Assembly: GCF_000196515.1 (NCBI RefSeq)
Contig: NC_014248.1
Location: 620,001 to 684,000, forward strand
Origin: 'Nostoc azollae' 0708
GTDB taxonomy: Bacteria > Cyanobacteriota > Cyanobacteriia > Cyanobacteriales > Nostocaceae
DNA: 64,000 nucleotides
Direction of reading: 5' to 3'
Part shown: one piece after another, positions 7,259 through 17,049 of the stretch
Layout: each line of letters opens with the position of its first letter
Position numbering within the stretch: position 1 is the stretch's first letter
Notes under the pieces: generated by a model
What the model saw: the letters and a program-made list of their open reading frames with translations, nothing else
Database searches by the model: none
Told to the model about the DNA's origin: nothing
Position numbers and translations under genes: made by a program

Positions 7259-10200
7259 ATGAACAACGGAAAAGTTAGAATCTACGAATTATCAAAGGAA
7301 TTGAATTTGGATAACAAAGAGCTATTAGCAATTTGCGACCAGCTCAACATTGCGGTCAAAAGCCATAGCAGCACCATATCAGAATCTGATGCTGAAGAAA
7401 TTCGTACAGCTGCGCAGAAACTCGCAGCTACGAGTGTCACGCCCAAAAAGGAATTAGGTACAAATAACCATAAACCAAATTCACTTCAAACTGGCGGACG
7501 TAACCGACCTGCTGCAACCCATAAACAACAAATTTTGGAAATTCGCAAACCCAAAATATTGAGAAACACTACCTCACGCCCTGATAGCGATTCAATTACT
7601 ACCAATAACCAAGTTCCTTCGTCCGATAGCTTACAAGACGGAGCCTTAGTTAATTCTCCCTCTCCTCCAAGGCCTTTCGCTACACAAGTCTCACCCATGA
7701 AGCCGACGGCACCAACTCGACCTGTACCCCGGAATCAATCGGAGACCCCGCAGAAACCCAAGATTCCGGAAACGGATAAGACCACAAATCCAAATCCTCC
7801 AGAATCTGAAAAAATAGCAGCGGAAAAACCAGAAAAAACAGTTTCTCCCAGGCCAAAACCAGAAAAAACTCCAAAACCACAACTGGTAGATCCACCCTCA
7901 AGACCAGCAGAGGAAACAGAGCCTGTAAGTGAACAGCTATCTCAGGCAGTAAAACCCATCCTCAAACGCGAGCGTCTAAAGCGTGGAGATGAAGAACGTG
8001 AACAAGGTAAGCCAAAAGTAGGCAAACCAAGCACAGAGCAAAGAGCGCGTTCAACTCCATCATCTCCCACCAGACCAGAACCGAGAGGAAACAGACCATC
8101 TCCTCTAGGAACATCATCTATAGATGTACAACGCCCCAGACCATCTCGCCATAGTGAACCTCCAGCTGCTCCAGTTGCTACCCCACCAAGACAGATAGCA
8201 GGAGTAGGGGCAAAAAAAGAGGGATTAGATGATACCCCAATCACACCTGATCTCCTTGATTTAAAACGCCCATTGCCGCCTCGAATAGCCAAAGGTGGGA
8301 AAAAATGGCAAGAAGAGGAAATAATTGACGAGATTAAAGAAAAGGCAAAGGTTGGACCAAAAGGTAAACGAGCTAAACCCATCCTAGATGATGATTTTGA
8401 AGAAGACGACTTGCTTGATGAAGATGGGTTGGCAATTCCTGCCACCGTCCAAGTAAGCCTTTCCATTGCTCGTCCTTCTAAACCCAAGGTGACTAGATCT
8501 CCACAGCAACCAACCCTAGCTGCGTACGCACCAACTACTAAAAATAAAAAATCGGGTTCATACCGTGACCAAAACCGTCGTCAACAAGAAGTAGAAGTCA
8601 AGCGTGAGCGTCCAGAAAAACTGATCGTCACAGGACCCTTGACAGTACAGGAGTTGGCTGAAGGCTTAGTGATGGCCGATACAGAGATCGTCAAGATCCT
8701 GTTTATGAAAGGCATGGCGGTAAGTATTACCCAAAACCTGGATATTCCGACCATTACCTTAGTAGCTAAAGAATTAGAAGTAGAAGTTGAAACGGCAGAA
8801 CCAGAAGCAGAAGCCCGCAAAGTCACAGAAATGATTGACATCGCGGATCTCGAACACCTGATTCGTCGTCCACCAGTCGTGACAATTATGGGTCACGTAG
8901 ACCACGGTAAAACTACTCTGCTCGACTCAATTCGCAAAACTAAAGTAGCGGCTGGTGAAGCTGGTGGTATTACCCAACACATTGGTGCATACCATGTGGA
9001 TCTAGAAAATGAGGGCAAACAACAACAGATTGTTTTCCTAGATACCCCCGGTCACGAAGCCTTCACAGCGATGCGAGCTAGAGGCGCAAGGGTGACAGAC
9101 ATTGCTATTTTGGTAGTTGCCGCAGATGACGGAGTGCGTCCGCAAACAGTGGAAGCTATCAGCCATGCTCAAGCCGCAGGTGTGCCAATTGTTGTCGCTA
9201 TTAACAAGATTGACAAAGAAGGCGCACAACCAGAGCGCGTTAAACAAGAACTAACCAATTATGGTTTAACCGCAGAAGATTGGGGTGGTGAAACCATCAT
9301 GGTTCCTGTGAGTGCCATCAAGGGAGAAAACCTAGATACACTCCTAGAAATGGTTCTTCTTGTAGCAGAAGTAGGAGAACTATCTGCCAATCCAAATCGC
9401 GTCGCTAAGGGAACAGTTATTGAAGCCCATTTGGATAAAGCTAAGGGTGCAGTTGCTACCCTGCTGATTCAAAATGGGACTCTCCATGTTGGAGATATGT
9501 TAGTAGCTGGCTCGGCATTTGGTAAAGTCCGGGCAATGGTAGATGATAGAGGTAAGCGTGTAGAAGCTGCAAGCCCATCCTTTGCTGTTGAGGTATTAGG
9601 TTTAAGTGATGTACCTGCAGCAGGTGATGATTTCGAGGTGTTCGCGAACGAAAAAGAAGCTCGCTCCCTCGCAAGTGATCGCGCCGACAAGCAACGCCAA
9701 TCCCGCCTGTTACAAGGAAGAGTCACACTGACAACCCTATCAGCTCAAGCACAAGAAGGCGAATTGAAAGAACTTAACTTGATCTTGAAAGGAGATGTCC
9801 AAGGTTCTGTAGAAGCCATTATCAGCTCTCTCAAGCAAATCCCTCAAAACGAAGTACAAATTCGGATGTTGTTGGCTACTGCTGGAGAAATCACAGAAAC
9901 AGATATAGACTTAGCTGCCGCTAGTAACGCCGTCATTATTGGCTTCAATACCACCTACGCTAGTGGTGCCAGACAAGCTGCCGATGAAGCAGGTGTAGAC
10001 GTGCGTGAATACAACATCATCTACAAACTCCTAGAAGATATCCAAGGAGCTTTGGAAGGTCTATTAGAACCAGAGTTGGTAGAAGAACCTCTAGGACAAA
10101 CAGAAGTACGTGCTGTCTTCCCTGTTGGTCGTGGTGCAGTAGCTGGTTGTTATGTACAATCAGGCAAACTGCTTCGCAACTGCAAAGTGCGTGTACGTCG

Positions 10201-10387
10201 TGGCAATAAAGTGGTCTACGAAGGCGTTCTTGATTCCCTCAAACGGATGAAAGAAGATGTCCGCGAAGTCAATTCTGGTTATGAATGTGGTATCGGTATT
10301 GATAAGTTCCATGACTGGGCTGAAGGTGACATCATCGAATCCTACCAAATGGTAACTAAACGTCGTACTCTTACATTAACTAAGTAG
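7259..10387 (+). CDS. infB: Translation initiation factor IF-2
   Basis: IF-2 is the GTPase that places initiator tRNA on the ribosome. The 1042-residue product matches the long cyanobacterial form: an IF2_N motif ([20 protein letters not shown]), a Pro/Lys-rich linker (about 90-340), a second IF2_N domain (about 455-510), then the GTPase core with G1 GHVDHGKTT (about 544), G3 DTPGHEAF, G4 NKID and G5 SAIKG, followed by domains II-IV. ATG 7259 is preceded by AAGGGGA. Last large gene of the rimP operon; fully intact, in contrast with the decayed flanks. Confidence 0.98.
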   Translation: MNNGKVRIYELSKELNLDNKELLAICDQLNIAVKSHSSTISESDAEEIRTAAQKLAATSVTPKKELGTNNHKPNSLQTGGRNRPAATHKQQILEIRKPKILRNTTSRPDSDSITTNNQVPSSDSLQDGALVNSPSPPRPFATQVSPMKPTAPTRPVPRNQSETPQKPKIPETDKTTNPNPPESEKIAAEKPEKTVSPRPKPEKTPKPQLVDPPSRPAEETEPVSEQLSQAVKPILKRERLKRGDEEREQGKPKVGKPSTEQRARSTPSSPTRPEPRGNRPSPLGTSSIDVQRPRPSRHSEPPAAPVATPPRQIAGVGAKKEGLDDTPITPDLLDLKRPLPPRIAKGGKKWQEEEIIDEIKEKAKVGPKGKRAKPILDDDFEEDDLLDEDGLAIPATVQVSLSIARPSKPKVTRSPQQPTLAAYAPTTKNKKSGSYRDQNRRQQEVEVKRERPEKLIVTGPLTVQELAEGLVMADTEIVKILFMKGMAVSITQNLDIPTITLVAKELEVEVETAEPEAEARKVTEMIDIADLEHLIRRPPVVTIMGHVDHGKTTLLDSIRKTKVAAGEAGGITQHIGAYHVDLENEGKQQQIVFLDTPGHEAFTAMRARGARVTDIAILVVAADDGVRPQTVEAISHAQAAGVPIVVAINKIDKEGAQPERVKQELTNYGLTAEDWGGETIMVPVSAIKGENLDTLLEMVLLVAEVGELSANPNRVAKGTVIEAHLDKAKGAVATLLIQNGTLHVGDMLVAGSAFGKVRAMVDDRGKRVEAASPSFAVEVLGLSDVPAAGDDFEVFANEKEARSLASDRADKQRQSRLLQGRVTLTTLSAQAQEGELKELNLILKGDVQGSVEAIISSLKQIPQNEVQIRMLLATAGEITETDIDLAAASNAVIIGFNTTYASGARQAADEAGVDVREYNIIYKLLEDIQGALEGLLEPELVEEPLGQTEVRAVFPVGRGAVAGCYVQSGKLLRNCKVRVRRGNKVVYEGVLDSLKRMKEDVREVNSGYECGIGIDKFHDWAEGDIIESYQMVTKRRTLTLTK

Positions 10388-10404
10388 TCTTGAGTACCGA
10401 CTGT

Positions 10405-10487
10405 TGAGTGCTGAGTACATTTATGAGTGTTGAATTGACATAATATTTAGTTCATTCAACTTTCAAAGAAAAAAATCTCAGCACTCA
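10405..10487. terminator. Long-loop inverted repeat downstream of infB
   Basis: TGAGTGCTGAG (10405-10415) pairs with CTCAGCACTCA (10477-10487) across a 61-base, AT-rich loop. It is placed to protect or end the infB transcript, but lacks a T-run after the stem, so the terminator role is tentative. Confidence 0.4.
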
Positions 10488-11041
10488 TAACTCGCCAGAA
10501 ACATATACTGCAAAAGGGTGAGACTTGGACTTATGTCATACTGATAGCGCAGTGTGGCGTAAGCCATGGGTAATCTAGTGCAGGGCAGTATCTCGGAGAT
10601 ACTTCACTTTCTCTTTTAGAGACGCTCCGCGAACCTTCAGAATCACACTTTTAAACCGTTTTTAGTATATCAGCTAAAGTGGTAGATAATAGGTAAAAAT
10701 CTGCTTCTTGAACATAAAAAGGCATTAAATCAGTAGTTAAAGAATTTCCTTTTAATTAACAAAATAAGTTGTTTTGATAGATTGCTATGAGTATATTCCT
10801 CATTTTAGTGATCAAGTAAGACAGAATTTACTCTTATATAAGCGTTCTCTTTAGAAGAGATTAACTAAGATTTCAGAAATTGAGAACTAAGGGTGGATTC
10901 CAACCTGCCCCATTTGAAAAATGTTAGATTTAGCTTGTTTGGTTTATGTCTTATCCCTTGGAGATGAAAAAAGTCATCAATCCAAAATCCAAAATCTAAA
11001 ATTGTTTGACCCTGGAAGTTAAAAATGAGGAATGAGGAACT
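10488..11041. other. Gene-free interval after infB
   Basis: Contains GGCGTAAGCCATGGG (about 10555) and GAGACGCTCCGCGAAC (about 10620), which resemble short GC-rich repeats scattered in Nostoc intergenic DNA, and a run of AATCCAAAATCCAAAATCTAA (about 10979). No coding potential seen. Confidence 0.45.
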
Positions 11042-11239
11042 ATGGCTCAAATTTCAGCTACTAGCCCAGGCCAACTTTCTCGTGATAATCGAATTTGGCA
11101 AAACCTTAAGTATGCCATTTCTGCTAGTTCCGGTTTTCAAAGCTGGCAACTAGAGTGTAATACTCAGTTACAAGGCTTGCACTTAGAACAGCAACTACAA
11201 CGGTATTTACGAGAAACATTAGAAACTTTAGCTTATTAA
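11042..11239 (+). CDS. Small conserved cyanobacterial protein
   Basis: A 65-residue soluble protein beginning MAQISATSPGQLSRDNRIWQ and ending RYLRETLETLAY. The ending matches my memory of a small protein family widespread in Nostocales. GAGGAATGAGGAA precedes the ATG and can serve as ribosome-binding site. No function is known to me; there is no signal peptide or membrane segment. Confidence 0.6.
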   Translation: MAQISATSPGQLSRDNRIWQNLKYAISASSGFQSWQLECNTQLQGLHLEQQLQRYLRETLETLAY

Positions 11240-11730
11240 TAACTCAGTAAACCTTTGGAGCGTTGTTAATTGGTAAACAATTGGCGGCGGAATGCATGGG
11301 AAATCACTTCTCAGACATCTACAGGCCAAATCCGTGATAAAATGCCACCATAACCATACAATTACCTTTTTTTTATTGAATACAGTTCAACTCACCCCCA
11401 CATGCTAAACATTGTGGCTCAAGTTAACTGAACCGTATTGTTCTTTCATGAAAATTTTCGCTGAATAAGTGTTGATCATCCAGTATAGTTTTGCATAGAT
11501 TTTCTGTAGATCAAAAAGTTCTTGGTGGACATCGGGATACAATACTTTTTGGTGCTTGCGGAAAGGGGGAAAGGAAAGAAAAACCTTTTATCAATCCTTA
11601 TTTTTTCCAATACATCACACCCCAGTACCAGCCTCAATAAATAACTTTGTGATCTGCTGATTTTACAAATAAACGCTGTCCTCCCAAATGGTGTTGAGAG
11701 TAACGTCATCAAGTACATTGCAAAAATAAA
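11240..11730. other. Intergenic region upstream of the SLH surface protein
   Basis: No gene is supported; a minus-strand frame of 91 codons here lacks family features and overlaps the next gene's start. It presumably carries the promoter of the surface-protein gene. Confidence 0.4.
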
Positions 11731-13371
11731 ATGAAATATAGCGGTTTTCACATCTCTACTTTATCTTTAGGCGCTAGTCTAACCGCTTTGTTGGTAATTG
11801 CTAGTAGTTCCATGCTATTAACCAGTCAAGTAAATGCTGGTTCTCCTCCTACTGTGATTGCACAAATTCCAGCAAGTGCAACAGTGATTTATGTTAATCC
11901 TGTGATCGGTCAAGATAGTTCTAGTGCTGGTATTACCCCAGAAGCACCCTATAAAACTATTACCTTCGCTCTTTCGCAGGCTAAATCAAATACAGTGATT
12001 AAACTCGCTCCTGGTACCTATACTAAGGATACTGGGGAAACTTTTCCCTTACTGCTTAAACTAGGAGTGATACTTGTCGGTAATGAATCTATCAAAGGTC
12101 AAGGAACAGTCATCATCGGTGGTGGTCATTATATCAGTCGTACCTTTGCTAGACAAGATATTACCATCCTAGCGGAAAATACTACTATTGCTGGTATTAC
12201 TGTTACCAACCCTAATCAACGAGGTACGGCTGTTTGGGTAGAGTCAAGTAGTCCAACTATCAAAAACAATACTTTTACTGACAGCATCAGAGACGGTGTT
12301 TTCGTTACAGGTACAGGTAATCCCAAAATTGAAAACAACCTTTTTATCAAAAACCGGGGTAATGGGATTTCAATAACTAAATATGCTCAAGGTGAGATAC
12401 GCAACAACTCATTTGAAGATACTGGTTTTGGTTTGGCTATTGGTGGTAGTTCGACACCCTTGGTAGAAGGAAACCAAATTCTTCAAAACCAAGACGGTAT
12501 ATTTATCTCCGAATCTGCTAAACCTATTTTGCGTAAGAATGTCATTCAGAATAATAGGCGCGATGGTATTGTCGCAACTATTGACGCTCTACCCAATCTT
12601 GGTACTAATGACAATCCTGGTAGTAATCTCATCCGTAATAACACTCGTTATGACTTGAATAATTCTACTAAGGTTAACAGGATTGTTGCTATTGGCAACG
12701 ATTTTGATCAAAAGCGGATTTTTGGCGCAGTAGATTTTGTGGCTGCAACTGTTAACCCTCCTACAGGTGGAGGTACTACAGGTTCTACCGGTTTTCAGGA
12801 TGTACCAACAGGTTATTGGGCAAAAGCCTACATTGAAGCTTTGGCTTCCCAAAATATTATTGCGGGTTTTCCTGATGGTACTTTTAAGCCTAATGATCCT
12901 GTAACTCGCGCTCAATTTGCTACCATTATAACCAAAGCTTTGGCACCACCGTCTAGACGGACAGCAATTCGATTTAACGATGTAAATAGCAATTTTTGGG
13001 CTTATGGAGCAATTCAATCAGCTTACCAAAGTCAATTTGTGGCTGGGTATCCTGATGGTACTTTTAAACCACAGCAACAAATTCCTAGAGTTCAGGCTTT
13101 AGTTGCTCTAGCTAATGGTTTAAACCTTACTGCCAACAATGAAAGTATTCTTAGTTTTTACACAGATGCTGCTCAAATCCCTAATTATGCAATGGGATCT
13201 GTTGCTGCTGCAACAGTCAGGCAATTAGTGGTTAACTATCCCACTGTAAAATTACTTGATCCCAATCGTGAAGCTACTAGAGCAGAAATTGCAGCTTTTG
13301 TTTATCAAGCACTTGTCACTATTGGACGGGCGCAACCAACACCTTCTCCTTATGTGGTAACGGCTCAGTAG
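11731..13371 (+). CDS. Secreted beta-helix (DUF1565) protein with C-terminal SLH domains
   Basis: Residues 1-36 form a signal peptide ending at VNA. Residues about 52-310 hold a DUF1565/parallel beta-helix domain with repeated I.NN.F and G.AV.V.SSSPTI turns, as in carbohydrate-binding or lyase-like folds. After a Gly/Thr linker (PPTGGGTTGSTG), residues about 352-535 contain SLH repeats (FQDVPTGYWAKAYIEALA and FNDVNSNFWAYGAIQSA, each followed by G(F/Y)PDGTFKP). SLH domains anchor proteins to the wall or S-layer, so this is a surface beta-helix protein. No obvious catalytic residues can be assigned. Confidence 0.88.
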   Translation: MKYSGFHISTLSLGASLTALLVIASSSMLLTSQVNAGSPPTVIAQIPASATVIYVNPVIGQDSSSAGITPEAPYKTITFALSQAKSNTVIKLAPGTYTKDTGETFPLLLKLGVILVGNESIKGQGTVIIGGGHYISRTFARQDITILAENTTIAGITVTNPNQRGTAVWVESSSPTIKNNTFTDSIRDGVFVTGTGNPKIENNLFIKNRGNGISITKYAQGEIRNNSFEDTGFGLAIGGSSTPLVEGNQILQNQDGIFISESAKPILRKNVIQNNRRDGIVATIDALPNLGTNDNPGSNLIRNNTRYDLNNSTKVNRIVAIGNDFDQKRIFGAVDFVAATVNPPTGGGTTGSTGFQDVPTGYWAKAYIEALASQNIIAGFPDGTFKPNDPVTRAQFATIITKALAPPSRRTAIRFNDVNSNFWAYGAIQSAYQSQFVAGYPDGTFKPQQQIPRVQALVALANGLNLTANNESILSFYTDAAQIPNYAMGSVAAATVRQLVVNYPTVKLLDPNREATRAEIAAFVYQALVTIGRAQPTPSPYVVTAQ

Positions 13372-13413
13372 TCAGATCCTAGGAAAAGAGGTTGTTGCAT
13401 GAGTTTTAGTAGC

Positions 13414-13437
13414 GTGGGTTATGCTGCTCTAACCCAC
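13414..13437. terminator. Bidirectional terminator-like hairpin
   Basis: GTGGGTTA-8 nt-TAACCCAC between two convergent genes. T-rich sequence lies on the right (TAGTTTTAT) and A-rich sequence on the left, so it could end both transcripts. Confidence 0.6.
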
Positions 13438-13467
13438 CATAGTTTTATAAGTTGGAATTTTTAACCT

Positions 13468-13737
13468 TTAAGACCCTTTTTGCCGCCTTTGTTCCCATCG
13501 ATAAAGAAATACCATCAGGCCAACTATTCCCGCTTCCAGGGTAAAGTTAGGTAAAGCACTGTCGATGTTCCTACCAGCAAGTATTTGAAAGGAAAATACA
13601 AATGCACCAATAAAACCAGAAGCACCTATACCAACATATATAAATTGGCGCAAACCACGATAGGGGGCTGTTATTTCAGCTTTGAGCTGAGCATACTGCT
13701 TGGAGTTGAGGCGATTTTTAGGATTTGGTTCTACCAT
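13468..13737 (-). CDS. DUF3493 small membrane protein
   Basis: The 89-residue product contains LKAEITAPYRGLRQFIYVG, the hallmark of DUF3493, shared by cyanobacteria and chloroplasts (plant relatives include a low-PSII-accumulation protein). Two hydrophobic segments (about 32-54 and 67-80) predict a hairpin in the membrane, followed by a basic C-terminus (YRWEQRRQKGS). A role in photosystem II assembly is inference from the family. It converges with the SLH gene. Confidence 0.8.
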   Translation of the reverse strand: MVEPNPKNRLNSKQYAQLKAEITAPYRGLRQFIYVGIGASGFIGAFVFSFQILAGRNIDSALPNFTLEAGIVGLMVFLYRWEQRRQKGS

Positions 13738-13773
13738 TTTTGTAAAAATATGCTATGATATCAAATCGTATAT

Positions 13774-13845
13774 GCCGATGTGGCTCAGTGGTAGAGCAGC
13801 TGATTCGTAATCAGCAGGCCGTGGGTTCAAATCCCATCATCGGCT
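13774..13845 (+). tRNA. tRNA-Thr (anticodon CGU)
   Basis: The 72-base cloverleaf has acceptor arms GCCGATG/CATCGGC, a D arm with GCTC/GAGC, an anticodon stem GCTGA/TCAGC with loop TTCGTAA, and a T arm with GTGGG-TTCAAAT-CCCAT. The anticodon CGT reads ACG. Discriminator base is T and no CCA is encoded. Confidence 0.96.
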
Positions 13846-14149
13846 TTAATTATTTGTTTTATTTAACAATACCAGTTATGTGTCTACTTGGTGCTACTGA
13901 AACTGGCGGTAGTATTTATTACTGAGGTCTAATTTGGTGGATCTGGTAGCTATAGTATATTGGCTGTGTGTGGGTATAAGCTTTGATATTGCCTGTGAAA
14001 CTCTGAAAAGGCTGAAGGCAAAAGAATCGGAGTGGTTTACTTCTGGTCAAGTGAAGCAATTGATCTTGTTGTCACCACAGGATGCTCCGCTTTCCTTGAT
14101 ATAATTTTACCGGGAAAGGGCGATGTGTGGTGATAAAAGGATTATTCAC
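13846..14149. other. Gene-free stretch after the tRNA
   Basis: No coding frame or repeat is recognised. It leads into a decayed ATPase gene. I saw no sign of an integrase or of a duplicated tRNA 3' end. Confidence 0.35.
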
Positions 14150-15210
14150 ATGAGTATCATTCAGCAATTAACACAAACTGATCTTTTTAAACGCAATAAA
14201 TGTACTGATGATTGGGAAACTAGTATATTTGTTGGTCCTCCATTTCGATTAAGTTATACAAAAGTAGGAATCTTGGTAGCTGATGCTTTGAAACAAAGAG
14301 CTAAAGCCATTCCTCAAGGTTGCTTTTTATTAGCTTTTTATGAAAATAAACTTGATAAATAAAACGATATTGAAGCAATATAACTCAGAGTTATTCAATC
14401 AACGACATTAACAAGGGATCAGGAAGTAATTAGTAGCATACTTGAATAGTATAAAGATGATATTAAAACAGGAGAACCTAAGAAATCTCAGTTAGATACT
14501 TTTACCAGGTATGAATTCTCCTTTAGTGGTTTAGAACGTCAAATTTTAGGTTATTTTTATATTGATGAAAATGGAGAAACTCGTTTTGCTACAGACTTAG
14601 AAAAGTCTAATAGCGTAAATAATTACTCAGTTGTTCAACCTTTAGCAGATATTTTAAAAGGAATTGTTAACTATAGGGAAAATGGAAGTACTCGAGGCTC
14701 TAGAGATATCAAAATAGGTAAAGTTCACTATAGTTCTAGTAGTCGTTTTCAACAGCAAGAAGAAGATGTGATAGTTTATGTTCAAGCTGCCGATTCTGCA
14801 GGGAAAAGAAGGGCTGTTTTTGGGATGACTAGGACAGGAAAATCTAGCACAGTTAAAAAGATAATTCAATCTTGTGTTGGAATGAGCAATAATGCACATC
14901 TTACTTTAGATAAGAGTCAAGGAATGCCAGAACAAGTCCTTAAACTTTTAACAGAAGATAATTAATAACCCTCAATATCCTATTGGAGAAATTATTTTTG
15001 ATATTAATAGGGAACATGCTAACCCTAATCTTCAGGATCAAGGTACAGGAAGTTTCGATTTATATCAAGAACTAACAGTTAGATATTGAACTCTTCCCAA
15101 AGAAGGGTTTAGAGAAGTGAAAGTCAATTCCTATAAAGAAGTTGAAAACGGCTTTGAATTAATTAAAAGCTATCCCAGTATTCCTGAAATTTTTGGGGTG
15201 ATTCATGGGA
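14150..15210 (+). pseudogene. HerA-like (DUF87) ATPase, decayed and truncated
   Basis: Read across stops and shifts, the translation runs from MSIIQQLTQTDLFKRNK through FGMTRTGKSSTVKKII, a Walker A loop of the FtsK/HerA class, then YPIGEIIFDINREHANPN, close to the Walker B region. At least three stops occur (after KLDK, after NDIEAI and within the ILE/YKDD region), with another after TVRY. The 3' part is gone; a dispersed repeat begins about 80 bases after recognisable homology ends. HerA-type motors work with nucleases in DNA end processing or in anti-phage systems; no partner gene is readable next to it. Confidence 0.7.
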
Positions 15211-15290
15211 AACGTGGCGCGAACCAAAGCTGAGAATACTGCTAATCGTTTCTTTATCCCCAAGTAAATCAACAACTCCCTTACCATAAA

Positions 15291-15535
15291 CAATAAAGTC
15301 GCCAAAATAGGAGGGTGAGTTGATGATACTTTAAGCATTAACTCCAATTTCCTTGAGGCTTGGCAAAACCAATAAGTCTTGAAAATTCCTTCCAGGTTTC
15401 CTAACGTATTAAATGCAGTATAAGGGTTTGAGATTCCACACTGCCTTTTAAACGAAACGCTTATGTGTGTTTAATTTTGGTAAAATCGGCAAAAATTTTG
15501 TAGGCTTTTATTTTAGCTAATGTATTGCATAAATT
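15291..15535. repeat. Dispersed repeat, copy 1 (about 245 bp)
   Basis: This segment matches 36084-36334 over nearly its full length, from GTCGCCAAAATAGG(A/G)GGGTGAG to TTTTATTTT(A/G)GCTAA. The ends carry a short inverted GCCAAAATA-like motif, so it may be a non-autonomous element or the relic of one. It has no coding capacity. Confidence 0.75.
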
Positions 15536-15760
15536 CAAGGATAAGCATCACCTAATTTGCAAACTTCGAATTTACCAGCTTCACCGATGCTTTTCACAAT
15601 TGTACCAATTTCATGTTTGTGGGCAGTGATAGCGATTGCCAGGGGCGCAGCACCAGAGGCGAGTGCTCGGTCTGTGGGTTTTTCCGGGGATTTTGGCGAT
15701 AATATTATCGGCGCGATCACACTATACCTGAACCCCCAAGCCTGTAAATCGTAAAAACAA
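15535..15760 (-). pseudogene. Unidentified gene fragment
   Basis: The minus strand has an open, amino-acid-balanced frame (SGAAPLAIAITAHKHEIGTI, then VKSIGEAGKFEVCKLGDAYP) that looks like real protein. I cannot assign a family. The frame breaks at both ends. From 15761 to about 16100 nothing is recognisable. Confidence 0.35.
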
Positions 15761-16099
15761 AAATTCGTTAATTTCTGTTTCTACACCACTAGGCGAATGG
15801 TACATTACTAATTCTCCAATATTATTAAATAACTGTTCGTAATTCCACATTTATATGATTGTAGATTTGAGACGTATCAGTGCTATTAATATCTTAAGTT
15901 ATATATACACTTACATCAGATATCAGAATAAATGAAGTACACTATCTAGTTTCAAAGCTGCGTGTAAAGCCTTTTGTACACCTGACTCATAATTCTGTTG
16001 TGTATAGTCCACTTTCCATTAAACATACGAATCATATATAAGTTATATCTCAACCAAGGAAAAATATTCTCCAAATACCAACCTGTAATTCTGTTGCAG

Positions 16100-16813
16100 A
16101 ATAACGGCTATATCTTCAGCAGTGTCTAGCAGCAGTATGCCGTCTATTTTCCCGGTTTGGTTCTGAGGAAGGTATTGCTGGTCACATTACTGCCCACGAT
16201 CCAGAAAACCCAGAACACTTTCGGGTTAATACCCTTGGTGTCCATTTTGGTTTAATTCGAGTTAGCAACCTGATTTTAGTTAACCAGAATGGTGAAGTAA
16301 TTTATGGTGATAGCCCAGTAAATCGGGCAGCTTTTGCTATTCATTCTCAAGTTCATACCGCCCGTACTGATGTAATAGCTACTGCCCATACCCATTCTAT
16401 GGTACGGAAAAAGTTGGTCTACCCTTGGTCGTCTCCTTGATCCCATTACCCAAGATGCTTGCGCTTTCTAGCAAGACCACAGCCTATTTGCAGACTACAC
16501 AGGTGTCGTTCTCGACCCAAAAGAAGGTGAACGTATTTCCCAAACGTTAGGTAAAAACAAAGCCATTATTCTCCAGAACCACGGCTTACTCACAGTAGGG
16601 AAAACAGTTGATGAGGCAGCTTGGTGGTTCATTACAATGGAGCGTTCTTGTCAAGCACAATTACTACCTGAAGCTGCAGGGAAACGCGATCCTATCCAAC
16701 CAGAGTATGCAAGCTTAACCCACTCTCAGGTAAGTTCTCATGAATTGGGTTGGTTTAGCTTTCAAGCGTTGTACGAGATGATTGTGCAGCAAGAACCAGA
16801 TTTGTTGAATTAA
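16100..16813 (+). pseudogene. Class II aldolase/adducin family protein, frameshifted
   Basis: The first part reads VCRLFSRFGSEEGIAGHIT, then FGLIRVSNLILVNQNGEVI and IATAHTHSM; AHTH holds two of the zinc-binding His residues of the family. After HTHSM the frame shifts, and the rest continues in another frame (GRLLDPITQDACAF, one stop, then GKNKAIILQNHGLLTVGKTV) to the TAA at 16811. The residues around the second zinc site (QNHGLLTVG) remain. Family members include fuculose- and ribulose-phosphate aldolases; substrate is unknown. Confidence 0.85.
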
Positions 16814-17049
16814 GAGTCTTTTGTTGACGTTTAATAACTCCTGTTACACCGAACCCCCCCAGACCCAACAGTCCCTAAGCTGCTAACGCAAAAGTTTAGC
16901 CTTATTTCGATTGGTACATTATTAAATTGCAAGCCGCATCAAGCTGTAGATATCAAAAACTTGTAGTCGAAAATAGTCTGTTTGACATTTTTTATCCAGC
17001 AATTCACAGTCGTGAGGACACGTTTATAACCGCTTGGTATAGTTTGTTT

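Noticed and set aside
6957-7262. A 101-codon gene overlapping the infB start
   Set aside because: It runs through the inverted repeat of the leader, is Lys/Ser/Asn-rich without family features, and overlaps the infB start; more likely an open leader.
7942-8487. A 181-codon minus-strand frame inside infB
   Set aside because: Antisense to the Pro/Lys-rich linker of IF-2, which by composition gives long open antisense frames.
11476-11751. A 91-codon minus-strand gene
   Set aside because: No family features, and it overlaps the start of the surface-protein gene on the other strand.
13774-13845. Integration site of a genomic island at the tRNA
   Set aside because: The decayed region starts after the tRNA, but there is no integrase and I found no repeated tRNA 3' end downstream.
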